Assembly (NCBI RefSeq): GCF_014655295.1
Contig: NZ_BNBI01000016.1
Span: 109,107-173,106, forward strand
Length of the DNA: 64,000 bases
Direction: 5' to 3'
Source: Streptomyces fumanus
GTDB lineage: Bacteria > Actinomycetota > Actinomycetes > Streptomycetales > Streptomycetaceae
Part shown: positions 17,150 through 26,369 of the stretch, in pieces
Layout of the letters: each line of letters begins with the position of its first letter
Position numbering within the stretch: the stretch's first letter is position 1
Translations under genes and position numbers: made by a program
Notes under the pieces: generated by a model
Seen by the model: the letters and a program-made list of their open reading frames with translations, nothing else
Told to the model about the DNA's origin: nothing
The model's database searches: none

Positions 17150-19650
17150 CTGTGACCACCAGCGCTCCCTCCGGCGGGGGAGAGGCGGCCGTGCCGCCGG
17201 AGGACCTCGTCTCGCTGACCATCGACGGCATCGAGATCAGCGTGCCCAAGGGCACCCTGGTCATCCGGGCCGCCGAGCAGCTCGGCATCGAGATCCCCCG
17301 GTTCTGCGACCACCCGCTGCTGGACCCGGCCGGCGCCTGCCGGCAGTGCATCGTCGAGGTCGAGGGCCAGCGCAAGCCCATGGCGTCCTGCACCATCACC
17401 TGCACCGACGGGATGGTGGTCAAGACCCACCTCACCTCGCCGGTCGCGGAGAAGGCGCAGAAGGGGGTGATGGAGCTGCTGCTCATCAACCACCCCCTGG
17501 ACTGCCCGGTCTGCGACAAGGGCGGCGAGTGCCCGCTGCAGAACCAGGCCATGTCGCACGGCGCCGCCGAGTCCCGCTTCGACGGCAAGAAGCGCACCTA
17601 CGAGAAGCCCGTGCCGATCTCCACCCAGGTGCTGCTCGACCGCGAGCGGTGCGTGCTGTGCGCCCGCTGCACCCGGTTCTCCAACCAGGTCGCGGGCGAC
17701 CCGATGATCGAGCTGATCGAGCGGGGCGCCCTCCAGCAGGTCGGCACCGGCGAGGGCGACCCCTTCGAGTCGTACTTCTCCGGGAACACCATCCAGATCT
17801 GCCCGGTCGGCGCGCTGACCTCGGCGGCCTACCGGTTCCGGTCCCGGCCGTTCGACCTGATCTCCTCGCCGTCGGTGTGCGAGCACTGCTCCGGCGGCTG
17901 CGCGACCCGCACCGACCACCGGCGCGGCAAGGTCATGCGGCGGCTGGCCGCCAACGACCCCGAGGTCAACGAGGAGTGGATCTGCGACAAGGGGCGCTTC
18001 GCGTTCCGGTACGCGCAGACGCGCGACCGGCTCGACACGCCCCTGGTGCGCGACGCGGAGGGCGAGCTGCGGCCCGCCTCCTGGCCGGACGCCCTGCGGA
18101 TCGCCGCGCAGGGGCTGCTCGCCTCGCGCGGCCGGACCGGGGTGCTGACCGGCGGCCGCCTCACCGTGGAGGACGCCTACGCGTACAGCAAGTTCGCGCG
18201 CGTGGCGCTCGACACCAACGACATCGACTTCCGCGCGCGCGTGCACAGCGCCGAGGAGGCCGACTTCCTGGCCGCCCGGGTCGCCGGGCGCGGCCGGGAC
18301 CTCGACGGCACGGGCGTGACCTACGCGGCCCTGGAGAAGGCGCCCGCGGTGCTGCTGGCCGGGTTCGAGGCGGAGGAGGAGGCGCCCGGCGTCTTCCTGC
18401 GGCTGCGCAAGGCGTGGCGCAAGCACGGCCAGAAGGTGTTCTCCCTGGCCACCCACGCCACCCGGGGCCTGGTCAAGGCAGGCGGCACCCTGCTGCCCGC
18501 CGCTCCCGGCACCGAGACCGAGTGGCTGGACGCGCTCGCCTCCGGTGTCGGCCTGGAGGGCGACGGGGCGCTGGCCGCCGAGGCGCTGCGCGCCGAGGGC
18601 GCGGTGATCGTCGTCGGCGAGCGGCTGGCGGCGGTGGCCGGCGGCCCGACCGCCGCGGTACGGGCCTCGGCGGCGACCGGGGCCGCGCTGGTGTGGATCC
18701 CGCGCCGGGCCGGGGAGCGCGGCGCGATCGAGGCGGGTGCGCTGCCGACGCTGCTGCCGGGCGGGCGCCCGGCCGCCGACCAGCGCGCCCGGGACGAGGT
18801 CGCCGCCGTGTGGGGCGTGGCCGCGCTGCCGCAGCGCCTCGGCCGGGACACCGGCCGGATCGTCGAGGCTGCCGCCGACGGCGAGTTGCAGGCGCTGCTG
18901 GTGGCGGGCGTGGAGGTGGCCGACCTGCCCGACCCGGCACGCGCGCGTGCCGCGCTCGCCGAGGTCGGCTTCCTGGTCTCGCTGGAGCTGCGGCCCAGCG
19001 AGGTCACGGAGCTGGCCGACGTGGTGCTGCCGGTCGCCGCGGTCGCCGAGAAGGCCGGCACCTTCCTGAACTGGGAGGGCAGGGTCCGCTTCTTCGAGGC
19101 GGCGCTCAAGCCCGACCAGATGACCCGCCGCCCCGCGCCCACCGACGCCCGGGTCCTGCAGATGCTGGCCGACGCCATGGACGTACACCTGGGGCTGCCG
19201 GACCTGCGGACGGTGCGGGCGGAGATCGACCGGCTCGGGGCCTGGGACGGGCCCGCGGCCACCGCGCCCCTGGAGACCGCCGCCGGGCTGCCCCGGCCGG
19301 CCGCCGGGGAGGCCGTGCTCGCCGGGCACCGGCTCCTGCTCGACCAGGGCGTGCTGCAACAGGGCGACGAGGCGCTGGCCGGCACCCGGCACGCCGCCCA
19401 CGCGCGCGTGTCGGCCGCCACCGCCGCCGAGGCGGGCGTCAAGGACGGCGACGTCCTGGCGGTGACCGGACCGGCCGGGACCGTCGAACTGCCGCTGAAG
19501 GTCACCGAGATGCCCGACCGGGTGGTGTGGCTGCCGCTGAACTCCACCGGTGCCGGCGTCGCCTCCGACACCGGGGCGCTGCCCGGCGCCCTGGTCCGCA
19601 TCGGCCCGGCGACGACTGCCGTCGCGGCCGCCCTGGAGGTGGAGGGATGA
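17146..19650 (+). CDS. nuoG: NADH-quinone oxidoreductase subunit G
   Basis: 834 residues. Order: [2Fe-2S] domain with RFCDHPLLDPAGACRQC; the 3Fe/4Fe His-Cys motif LDCPVCDKGGECPLQNQ; CVLCARC and ICPVGALTS for further [4Fe-4S] clusters; then CEHCSGGC with a distal CDKGRF, the extra N7-type cluster motif; then a degenerate molybdopterin-oxidoreductase domain lacking obvious cofactor residues. It carries the electron wire from NuoE/F towards NuoI. The second half is Ala-rich and looks faster-evolving. ATGA overlaps on both sides. Confidence 0.95.
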   Translation: MTVTTSAPSGGGEAAVPPEDLVSLTIDGIEISVPKGTLVIRAAEQLGIEIPRFCDHPLLDPAGACRQCIVEVEGQRKPMASCTITCTDGMVVKTHLTSPVAEKAQKGVMELLLINHPLDCPVCDKGGECPLQNQAMSHGAAESRFDGKKRTYEKPVPISTQVLLDRERCVLCARCTRFSNQVAGDPMIELIERGALQQVGTGEGDPFESYFSGNTIQICPVGALTSAAYRFRSRPFDLISSPSVCEHCSGGCATRTDHRRGKVMRRLAANDPEVNEEWICDKGRFAFRYAQTRDRLDTPLVRDAEGELRPASWPDALRIAAQGLLASRGRTGVLTGGRLTVEDAYAYSKFARVALDTNDIDFRARVHSAEEADFLAARVAGRGRDLDGTGVTYAALEKAPAVLLAGFEAEEEAPGVFLRLRKAWRKHGQKVFSLATHATRGLVKAGGTLLPAAPGTETEWLDALASGVGLEGDGALAAEALRAEGAVIVVGERLAAVAGGPTAAVRASAATGAALVWIPRRAGERGAIEAGALPTLLPGGRPAADQRARDEVAAVWGVAALPQRLGRDTGRIVEAAADGELQALLVAGVEVADLPDPARARAALAEVGFLVSLELRPSEVTELADVVLPVAAVAEKAGTFLNWEGRVRFFEAALKPDQMTRRPAPTDARVLQMLADAMDVHLGLPDLRTVRAEIDRLGAWDGPAATAPLETAAGLPRPAAGEAVLAGHRLLLDQGVLQQGDEALAGTRHAAHARVSAATAAEAGVKDGDVLAVTGPAGTVELPLKVTEMPDRVVWLPLNSTGAGVASDTGALPGALVRIGPATTAVAAALEVEG

Positions 19651-21023
19651 CCATGTACCTCGCCGCTGAAGACCTCTCGATGTTCGGCCGCGACCCCTGG
19701 TGGCTGGTCGTCGTCAAGGCGGTGTTCTGCTTCGCCTTCCTCATGGTGACCGTGCTCGTCGCCATCGTCATGGAGCGCAAGGTCGTCGCCTGGATGCAGT
19801 TGCGCGTCGGCCCCAACCGGCACGGCCCCTGGGGCATGCTCCAGTCGCTCGCCGACGGCATCAAACTGATGCTCAAGGAAGACGTCGTCGTCAAACGCGC
19901 GGACAAGGCGGTCTACGTCCTCGCCCCCATCGTGGCGGCCATTCCCGCGTTCATGGCGATCGCCGTGATCCCGTTCGGACCGGCCGACGGCCAGGTCTCG
20001 GTCTTCGGCCACCGCACCGCCATGCAGCTCACCGACCTGCCGATCGCCATGCTGTACATCCTGGCGGTCGCCTCGGTCGGCATCTACGGCATCGTGCTGG
20101 CGGGCTGGAGCTCCGGATCGACGTACCCGCTCCTGGGCGGTCTGCGGTCCTGCGCGCAGATGATCTCCTACGAGATCGCCATGGGCGCCGCGTTCGCCTC
20201 CGTGTTCCTCTACTCGGGGACGATGTCGACCTCCGCGATCGTCGAGCAGCAGGCCGACCGCTGGTACATCGTGCTGCTGCCGGTCTCCTTCCTGCTCTAC
20301 ATCGTCACCATGGTCGGCGAGACCAACCGCGCCCCGTTCGACATGCCGGAGTCCGAGGGCGACCTGGTCGGCGGCTTCAACACCGAGTACTCCTCGATCA
20401 AGTTCGCGATGTTCATGCTCGCCGAGTACGTGAACATGGTGACGGTCTCGGCGGTCACCACCACCCTCTTCCTCGGCGGCTGGCGGGCCCCCTGGCCGGT
20501 CAGCACCTTCTGGGAGGGCGCGAACCACGGCTGGTGGCCGCTGCTCTGGTTCGTGGTCAAGGTCCAGTTGCTGCTGTTCCTCTTCGTCTGGCTGCGCGGC
20601 ACCCTCCCGCGGGTGCGCTACGACCAGTTGATGAAGCTCGGCTGGAAGGTCCTCATCCCGGTCTCGCTGGTCTGGCTGATGCTGGTCGCCACCATCCGGG
20701 CCCTCAGGAACGAGAACTACGACTTCACCGACATCGCGCTCTACGTCGCCGGCGGTGTCCTCGCCGTGCTGCTGCTGTCCTTCCTCGCCGACACGTTCCG
20801 CGGCAAGGAGGAGGGCGCCGAGGAGCCCGCCGGGGAACCGGCCGCCTTCGACCCGATGGCCGGCGGCTTCCCGGTACCGCCGCTGCCCGGCCAGGAGCTG
20901 CCGCCGGTGCCGCGGCGCCGGCCGCGCCGGGAGCCGGAGCTGATTGTCAGTGGCGGGCCCGATACTCAGAGTGACGGATCTCTGGGCGGAACTACGGAGG
21001 GAAAGGAGGCGTCCGATGGCTGA
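19647..21023 (+). CDS. nuoH: NADH-quinone oxidoreductase subunit H
   Basis: 458 residues with about eight membrane helices. AIVMERKVVAWMQLRVGPNR and ETNRAPFDMPESEGDLVGGF are the NuoH signatures; the acidic residues between them line the quinone entry channel. After the last helix (about residue 390) there is a 65-residue hydrophilic tail rich in Glu, Pro and Arg that most homologues outside actinobacteria lack. The tail overlaps the nuoI start by 8 bases. Confidence 0.95.
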   Translation: MTMYLAAEDLSMFGRDPWWLVVVKAVFCFAFLMVTVLVAIVMERKVVAWMQLRVGPNRHGPWGMLQSLADGIKLMLKEDVVVKRADKAVYVLAPIVAAIPAFMAIAVIPFGPADGQVSVFGHRTAMQLTDLPIAMLYILAVASVGIYGIVLAGWSSGSTYPLLGGLRSCAQMISYEIAMGAAFASVFLYSGTMSTSAIVEQQADRWYIVLLPVSFLLYIVTMVGETNRAPFDMPESEGDLVGGFNTEYSSIKFAMFMLAEYVNMVTVSAVTTTLFLGGWRAPWPVSTFWEGANHGWWPLLWFVVKVQLLLFLFVWLRGTLPRVRYDQLMKLGWKVLIPVSLVWLMLVATIRALRNENYDFTDIALYVAGGVLAVLLLSFLADTFRGKEEGAEEPAGEPAAFDPMAGGFPVPPLPGQELPPVPRRRPRREPELIVSGGPDTQSDGSLGGTTEGKEASDG

Positions 21024-21663
21024 GGAACAGGAACCCAAGGACACCAAGCCCGGTTTCCTGAACCCGGTGGCCGGCTTCGGCGTGACCTTCAAGGCCATGT
21101 TCAAGAAGCGGCTCACCGAGCAGTACCCGGAGCAGCAGAAGACCACGGCCCCGCGCTTCCACGGACGGCACCAGCTCAACCGCCATCCCGACGGCCTGGA
21201 GAAGTGCGTCGGCTGCGAACTGTGCGCCTGGGCGTGCCCCGCCGACGCCATCTATGTGGAGGGCGCGGACAACACCGACGAGGAGCGCTACTCGCCCGGC
21301 GAGCGGTACGGCCGGGTCTACCAGATCAACTACGCCCGCTGCATCCTGTGCGGGCTGTGCATCGAGGCGTGCCCCACCCGCGCGCTGACCATGACCAACG
21401 AGTTCGAGCTGGCCGACTCCAGCCGCGCCGACCTGATCTACACCAAGGAGCAACTGCTCGCCGGCCTGGACGACGGCATGGTCGACACCCCGCACGCCAT
21501 CTACCCGGGGACCGACGAGCAGGACTACTACCGGGGCCTGGTCACCGAGGCCGCCCCCGGCACCGAGCGGCAGGTCGCCGTCTCCAAGGGCGAGGTGCCG
21601 CAGGAGGCCGCCTCCACCTTCGGCGAGGGCGAACCGGCCTCGGAGAAGGTGATCCGGAAATGA
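21016..21663 (+). CDS. nuoI: NADH-quinone oxidoreductase subunit I
   Basis: 215 residues. CVGCELCAWACPADAI and CILCGLCIEACPTRAL are two ferredoxin-type [4Fe-4S] motifs (N6a and N6b). The ATG at 21016 is fixed by GAAAGGAGG 7-8 bases before it. It relays electrons from NuoG to NuoB. The C-terminal 50 residues are hydrophilic. ATGA overlap with nuoJ. Confidence 0.96.
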   Translation: MAEEQEPKDTKPGFLNPVAGFGVTFKAMFKKRLTEQYPEQQKTTAPRFHGRHQLNRHPDGLEKCVGCELCAWACPADAIYVEGADNTDEERYSPGERYGRVYQINYARCILCGLCIEACPTRALTMTNEFELADSSRADLIYTKEQLLAGLDDGMVDTPHAIYPGTDEQDYYRGLVTEAAPGTERQVAVSKGEVPQEAASTFGEGEPASEKVIRK

Positions 21664-22517
21664 CCGCGCAGCTCGCCGCCGCGGCGACCCTGTCCGCCGG
21701 CACCTCCACCGGGGAGGCCGTCCAGTTCTGGATCCTCGGCACGGTCGCGGTGATCGGCGCCCTGTGCACCGTCTTCATGAAGCGGGCCGTGCACAGCGCC
21801 CTCTGCCTCGCCGGCACCATGATCATCCTGGCGGTGTTCTACCTCGCCAACGGCGCCTACTTCCTGGGCGTCGTCCAGATCGTCGTCTACACCGGCGCGA
21901 TCATGATGCTGTTCCTGTTCGTGGTGATGCTGGTCGGCGTCACCGCGGCGGACTCCCTGAAGGAGACCATCAGGGGCCAGCGCTGGCTGGCCCTGCTCTG
22001 CGGGCTCGGCTTCGGCGTGCTGCTGATCGCGGGCATCGGCAACGCCTCGCTGAGCGAGTTCAGCGGCCTCGGCCAGGCCAACGCGGGCGGCAACGTGGAG
22101 GGCCTGGCGGCCCTGATCTTCACCAAGTACGTCTTCGCCTTCGAGATCACCGGCGCCCTGCTGATCACGGCCGCCGTCGGCGCCATGGTGCTCACCCACC
22201 GCGAGCGCACCGAGCGGGCCAGGACCCAGCGGGAGCTGGCCGAGGAGCGGGTCCGCAAGGGCACGTACCTGCCGCCGCTGCCCGCACCGGGCGTCTACGC
22301 CCGGCACAACGCGGTGGACATCGCCGGTCTGCTGCCCGACGGCACGCCCTCCGACCTGACCGTCAGCAAGACGCTGCGCGACCGGGGCCAGGTCCGGGAC
22401 GTGTCGCAGGAGGCCCTGAACGACCTCAGGGCCCTGGAGCAGCGGGCCGAGGAGCGGCTGGAGCGCCGGGCGGTCGAGCCGGCCACCTTCAAGCGGTCCG
22501 AGGAGGCGTCGAAGTGA
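21660..22517 (+). CDS. nuoJ: NADH-quinone oxidoreductase subunit J
   Basis: 285 residues. Five membrane helices in the first 180 residues, with the VVQIVVYTGAIMMLFLFVVML segment that forms the pi-bulge helix involved in coupling. The last 100 residues are a charged, helical cytoplasmic extension (RERTERARTQRELAEERVR and following), compared with about 184 residues in total for the enterobacterial protein. GTGA overlap with nuoK. Confidence 0.94.
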   Translation: MTAQLAAAATLSAGTSTGEAVQFWILGTVAVIGALCTVFMKRAVHSALCLAGTMIILAVFYLANGAYFLGVVQIVVYTGAIMMLFLFVVMLVGVTAADSLKETIRGQRWLALLCGLGFGVLLIAGIGNASLSEFSGLGQANAGGNVEGLAALIFTKYVFAFEITGALLITAAVGAMVLTHRERTERARTQRELAEERVRKGTYLPPLPAPGVYARHNAVDIAGLLPDGTPSDLTVSKTLRDRGQVRDVSQEALNDLRALEQRAEERLERRAVEPATFKRSEEASK

Positions 22518-22813
22518 ACCCCGTCAACTACCTGTATCTCGCGGCCCTGCTGTTCACGATCGGCGCCACCGGGGTGCTGATCCGGCGCAACGCCATCGTG
22601 GTGTTCATGTGCGTCGAGCTGATGCTCAACGCCTGCAACCTGGCGTTCGTCGCGTTCTCCCGGATGCACGGCAACCTCGACGGCCAGATCATCGCCTTCT
22701 TCACGATGGTCGTCGCCGCCGCGGAGGTCGTGGTCGGGCTCGCGATCATCGTGTCCCTGTTCCGTTCCCGCCACTCGGCCTCGGTCGACGATGCCAGCCT
22801 GATGAAGCTGTGA
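22514..22813 (+). CDS. nuoK: NADH-quinone oxidoreductase subunit K
   Basis: 99 residues with three helices. FMCVELMLNACNLAFVAFS contains the helix-two glutamate needed for proton translocation, and VVAAAEVVVGLAI the second acidic site. It starts at GTG 22514 inside the nuoJ stop and lies 14 bases before nuoL. Confidence 0.96.
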   Translation: MNPVNYLYLAALLFTIGATGVLIRRNAIVVFMCVELMLNACNLAFVAFSRMHGNLDGQIIAFFTMVVAAAEVVVGLAIIVSLFRSRHSASVDDASLMKL

Positions 22814-22827
22814 GGGGTCGCTGAATC

Positions 22828-24792
22828 GTGGAGTCTCTCATCGCGCTGCTGGTGGCGGCGCCTCTGCTCGGAGCGGCGGTCCTGCTGTGCGGCGGGCGCC
22901 GGCTGGACGCCGTCGGCCACTGGCTCGGCACCCTGCTGGCCGGCGCGTCCTTCGTGATCGGCCTGGTCCTCTTCACCGACATGCTGGGCAAGGGCGGAGA
23001 GGACCGCACGCTGACCCAGCACCTGTTCAGTTGGGTCCCGGTGCAGGGCTTCCAGGCCGACGTCGCCTTCCGCCTCGACCAACTGTCGATGACGTTCGTC
23101 CTGCTGATCACCGGCGTCGGCTCGCTGATCCACCTGTACTCGATCGGGTACATGGCGCACGACGAGCGCCGCCGCCGCTTCTTCGGCTATCTGAACCTGT
23201 TCCTCGCGGCGATGCTGCTGCTCGTCCTCGCCGACAACTACCTGTTGCTGTACGTCGGCTGGGAGGGCGTCGGTCTCGCCTCCTACCTGCTGATCGGCTT
23301 CTGGCAGCACAAGCCCAGCGCCGCCACGGCCGCGAAGAAAGCCTTCCTGGTCAACCGGGTCGGCGACATGGGCCTGTCGATCGCGATCATGCTGATGTTC
23401 CTCTGGTTCGGCACCTTCGCCTTCGGTCCGGTGCTCGGCACCCTGCACGAGCCCGGCATCGCGGGCGGCGCGGACGAGGGCAAGCTCACCGCGATCGCCC
23501 TGATGCTGCTGCTCGCCGCTTGCGGCAAGTCCGCCCAGGTGCCGCTGCAGTCCTGGCTGGGGGACGCGATGGAGGGCCCGACCCCGGTCTCGGCCCTCAT
23601 CCACGCCGCGACCATGGTGACGGCGGGCGTGTACCTGATCGTCCGCTCCGGGGCGATCTTCAACGGGGCGCCGGACGCCCAGGTGGTCGTCACCGTCGTC
23701 GGCGCGGTCACGCTGCTGTTCGGTGCGATCGTCGGTTGCGCCAAGGACGACATCAAGAAGGCGCTGGCCGGTTCGACCATGTCGCAGATCGGCTACATGG
23801 TGCTCGCCGCGGGCCTCGGCCCCATCGGCTACGTCTTCGCGATCATGCACCTGGTGACGCACGGCTTCTTCAAGGCCGGGCTGTTCCTCGGCGCCGGCTC
23901 GGTCATGCACGGCATGAACGACGAGGTCGACATGCGCCGCTACGGCGGCCTGCGCACGTACATGCCGGTCACCTTCGTCACCTTCGGCCTCGGCTACCTG
24001 GCCATCATCGGCTTCCCCGGGCTGTCCGGCTTCTTCTCCAAGGACAAGATCATCGAGGCGGCGTTCGCCAAGGGCGGCACCGAGGGCTGGCTGCTCGGCG
24101 GCGCGGCCCTGCTGGGCGCGGCCATCACCGCGTACTACATGACGCGCGTGATGCTGATGACGTTCTTCGGCGAGGAGCGCTGGCGGGACGCCCCGACCCC
24201 GTCCCCGGCCCGGCCGGACGTGGAGCCCGCCGCGGAGACCCGGGGCGAGTACACCCCGCCGCATCCGCACGAGTCGCCGAAGGTGATGACGGTCCCGATG
24301 ATCGTGCTGGCCGTCGGATCGGTCGCGGGCGGCGCGTTCTTCAGCGTCGGCGACCGGTTCCTGCACTGGCTGGAGCCGATCACCGACCACGCGCACGGGC
24401 ACCCGCCGGTCGGCGCCCTGACGGTGACGCTGTGCACGGTCGCCGTGATGGTCCTCGGCGTCGCCCTCGCCTGGGCGCAGTACGGACGCCGGCCGGTCCC
24501 GGCGGTCGCCCCGCGCGGGTCGCTGCTCACCCGGGCCGCCCGCCGCGACCTGCTCCAGGACGACTTCAACCATGTGGTCCTGGTCCGTGGCGGCGAGCAC
24601 CTCACCCGCTCCCTGGTGTATGTCGACCACACCCTGGTCGACGGTGTCGTCAACGGCACGGCGGCCTCGGTCGGCGGCCTGTCCGGACGGATGCGCAAGG
24701 TGCAGAACGGGTTCGCGCGCTCCTACGCGGTCTCGATGTTCGGCGGTGCGGCGGTCCTCGTCGCCGCGACCCTGCTGATGAGGGCGGTCTGA
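22828..24792 (+). CDS. nuoL: NADH-quinone oxidoreductase subunit L
   Basis: 654 residues, the largest antiporter-like subunit. YVGWEGVGLASYLLIGFW, the helix-five glutamate region, and PTPVSALIHAATMVTAGVYL with the conserved lysine/histidine sites are visible; the C-terminal part includes a lateral-helix region and an extra loop (about residues 450-490, Pro/Glu-rich). It forms the distal proton channel of complex I. The start is GTG 22828 and the nuoM ATG follows after 5 bases. Confidence 0.96.
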   Translation: MESLIALLVAAPLLGAAVLLCGGRRLDAVGHWLGTLLAGASFVIGLVLFTDMLGKGGEDRTLTQHLFSWVPVQGFQADVAFRLDQLSMTFVLLITGVGSLIHLYSIGYMAHDERRRRFFGYLNLFLAAMLLLVLADNYLLLYVGWEGVGLASYLLIGFWQHKPSAATAAKKAFLVNRVGDMGLSIAIMLMFLWFGTFAFGPVLGTLHEPGIAGGADEGKLTAIALMLLLAACGKSAQVPLQSWLGDAMEGPTPVSALIHAATMVTAGVYLIVRSGAIFNGAPDAQVVVTVVGAVTLLFGAIVGCAKDDIKKALAGSTMSQIGYMVLAAGLGPIGYVFAIMHLVTHGFFKAGLFLGAGSVMHGMNDEVDMRRYGGLRTYMPVTFVTFGLGYLAIIGFPGLSGFFSKDKIIEAAFAKGGTEGWLLGGAALLGAAITAYYMTRVMLMTFFGEERWRDAPTPSPARPDVEPAAETRGEYTPPHPHESPKVMTVPMIVLAVGSVAGGAFFSVGDRFLHWLEPITDHAHGHPPVGALTVTLCTVAVMVLGVALAWAQYGRRPVPAVAPRGSLLTRAARRDLLQDDFNHVVLVRGGEHLTRSLVYVDHTLVDGVVNGTAASVGGLSGRMRKVQNGFARSYAVSMFGGAAVLVAATLLMRAV

Positions 24793-24797
24793 TACCG

Positions 24798-26369
24798 ATG
24801 TCCTTTCCCCTGCTGACAGCGACGGCGGTGGTCCCGGCCGTCGGGGCCCTCGCCACGGCCGCCGTGCCGGCCGCGCGCCGCACCCTGGCCAAGTGGCTGG
24901 CGCTGCTGTTCTCGCTGGCCACACTGGTCCTGGCGATCGTCGTCCTGGTCCGCTTCGACCCGGACGGCGACCGCTACCAGCTCACCGAATCGCACTCCTG
25001 GATCGCCGACTTCGGCGTCCGCTACGAGCTGGGCGTGGACGGCATCGGGGTGGCGCTGGTCGCGCTGACCGCCCTGCTGATGCCGTTCATCATCCTGGCG
25101 GGCTGGCACGACGCCGACCCGCTGGAGACCGGCAGCAGCCGGTGGCGGCCCACCCAGGGCTTCTTCGCCCTGATCCTGGCCGTCGAGGCGATGGTGATCA
25201 TCTCGTTCGAGGCCACCGACGTCTTCCTCTTCTACATCTTCTTCGAAGCCATGCTGATCCCGATGTACTTCCTCATCGGCGGCTTCGGGGACCGGGCCCA
25301 CGAGCACGGCGAGCAGGCGGCGTCGACGCAGCGGTCGTACGCGGCGGTGAAGTTCCTGCTCTACAACCTGGTCGGCGGTCTGATCATGCTGGCCGCGGTG
25401 ATCGGCCTCTACGTGGTCGCCGGGAACTTCTCGCTCACCGAGATCGCCCAGGCCCGGGCGAGCGGCGAGCTGACCATGGCGACCACCACCGAACGCTGGC
25501 TGTTCCTCGGCTTCTTCTTCGCCTTCGCGGTGAAGGCGCCGCTGTGGCCGCTGCACACCTGGCTGCCCAACGCCATGCAGGAGTCCACCGCCCCGGTCGC
25601 CGTGCTGATCACGGCGGTCGTCGACAAGGTGGGCACCTTCGCGATGCTCCGCTTCTGCCTGCAGTTGTTCCCCGAGGCCAGCAAGTGGGCGACGCCCGCC
25701 ATCCTGGTCCTCGCGCTGATCAGCATCATCTACGGGGCGCTGCTCGCGGTCGGCCAGCGCGACATCAAGCGGCTGGTGGCGTACGCGTCCATCTCGCACT
25801 TCGGCTTCATCATCATGGGCATCTTCGCGATGACCAGCCAGGGCCAGTCCGGCGCGACGCTCTACATGGTCAACCACGGCCTGTCCACCGCCGCGCTGAT
25901 GCTGGTCGCCGGGTTCCTGATCTCGCGGCGCGGCTCCCGGCTCATCGCCGACTACGGCGGGGTGCAGAAGGCCGCCCCGGTGCTCGCGGGCACCTTCCTG
26001 ATCGGCGGCCTGGCCACCCTGTCCCTGCCGGGGCTGGCGCCGTTCGTCAGCGAGTTCCTGGTGCTGGTGGGCACGTTCACGCGCTATCCGGTGGTCGGGA
26101 TCATCGCCACCTTCGGCATCGTGCTCGCCGCGCTCTACACCCTGGTCCTCTACCAGCGGACGATGACCGGCCCGGTGAAGCCGGAGACGGCCGCCATGCC
26201 GGACCTGCGCGCGCGTGAGCTGGTGGTGGTGGCGCCCCTGGTGGTGCTGCTGATCTTCCTCGGCGTCTATCCGAAGCCCGTCACGGACGTGATCGACCCC
26301 GCGGTGAAGCAGACCATGTCCGACGTCCAGCAGAAGGACCCCCAGCCCGAGGTGGAGGCGGCCAAGTGA
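24798..26369 (+). CDS. nuoM: NADH-quinone oxidoreductase subunit M
   Basis: 523 residues, antiporter-like. FYIFFEAMLIPMYFLIG holds the functional glutamate, FAVKAPLWPLHTWLPNAMQESTAP the lysine motif and the family signature. About fourteen helices, then a hydrophilic tail of about 30 residues. It is a proton channel of the membrane arm. GTGA overlap with nuoN. Confidence 0.96.
   Translation: MSFPLLTATAVVPAVGALATAAVPAARRTLAKWLALLFSLATLVLAIVVLVRFDPDGDRYQLTESHSWIADFGVRYELGVDGIGVALVALTALLMPFIILAGWHDADPLETGSSRWRPTQGFFALILAVEAMVIISFEATDVFLFYIFFEAMLIPMYFLIGGFGDRAHEHGEQAASTQRSYAAVKFLLYNLVGGLIMLAAVIGLYVVAGNFSLTEIAQARASGELTMATTTERWLFLGFFFAFAVKAPLWPLHTWLPNAMQESTAPVAVLITAVVDKVGTFAMLRFCLQLFPEASKWATPAILVLALISIIYGALLAVGQRDIKRLVAYASISHFGFIIMGIFAMTSQGQSGATLYMVNHGLSTAALMLVAGFLISRRGSRLIADYGGVQKAAPVLAGTFLIGGLATLSLPGLAPFVSEFLVLVGTFTRYPVVGIIATFGIVLAALYTLVLYQRTMTGPVKPETAAMPDLRARELVVVAPLVVLLIFLGVYPKPVTDVIDPAVKQTMSDVQQKDPQPEVEAAK

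Noticed and set aside
18321..21251. Very long minus-strand open frame under nuoG-nuoH
   Set aside because: The plus strand encodes clear complex I subunits; the antisense product is Arg/Ala/Gly-rich and matches nothing.
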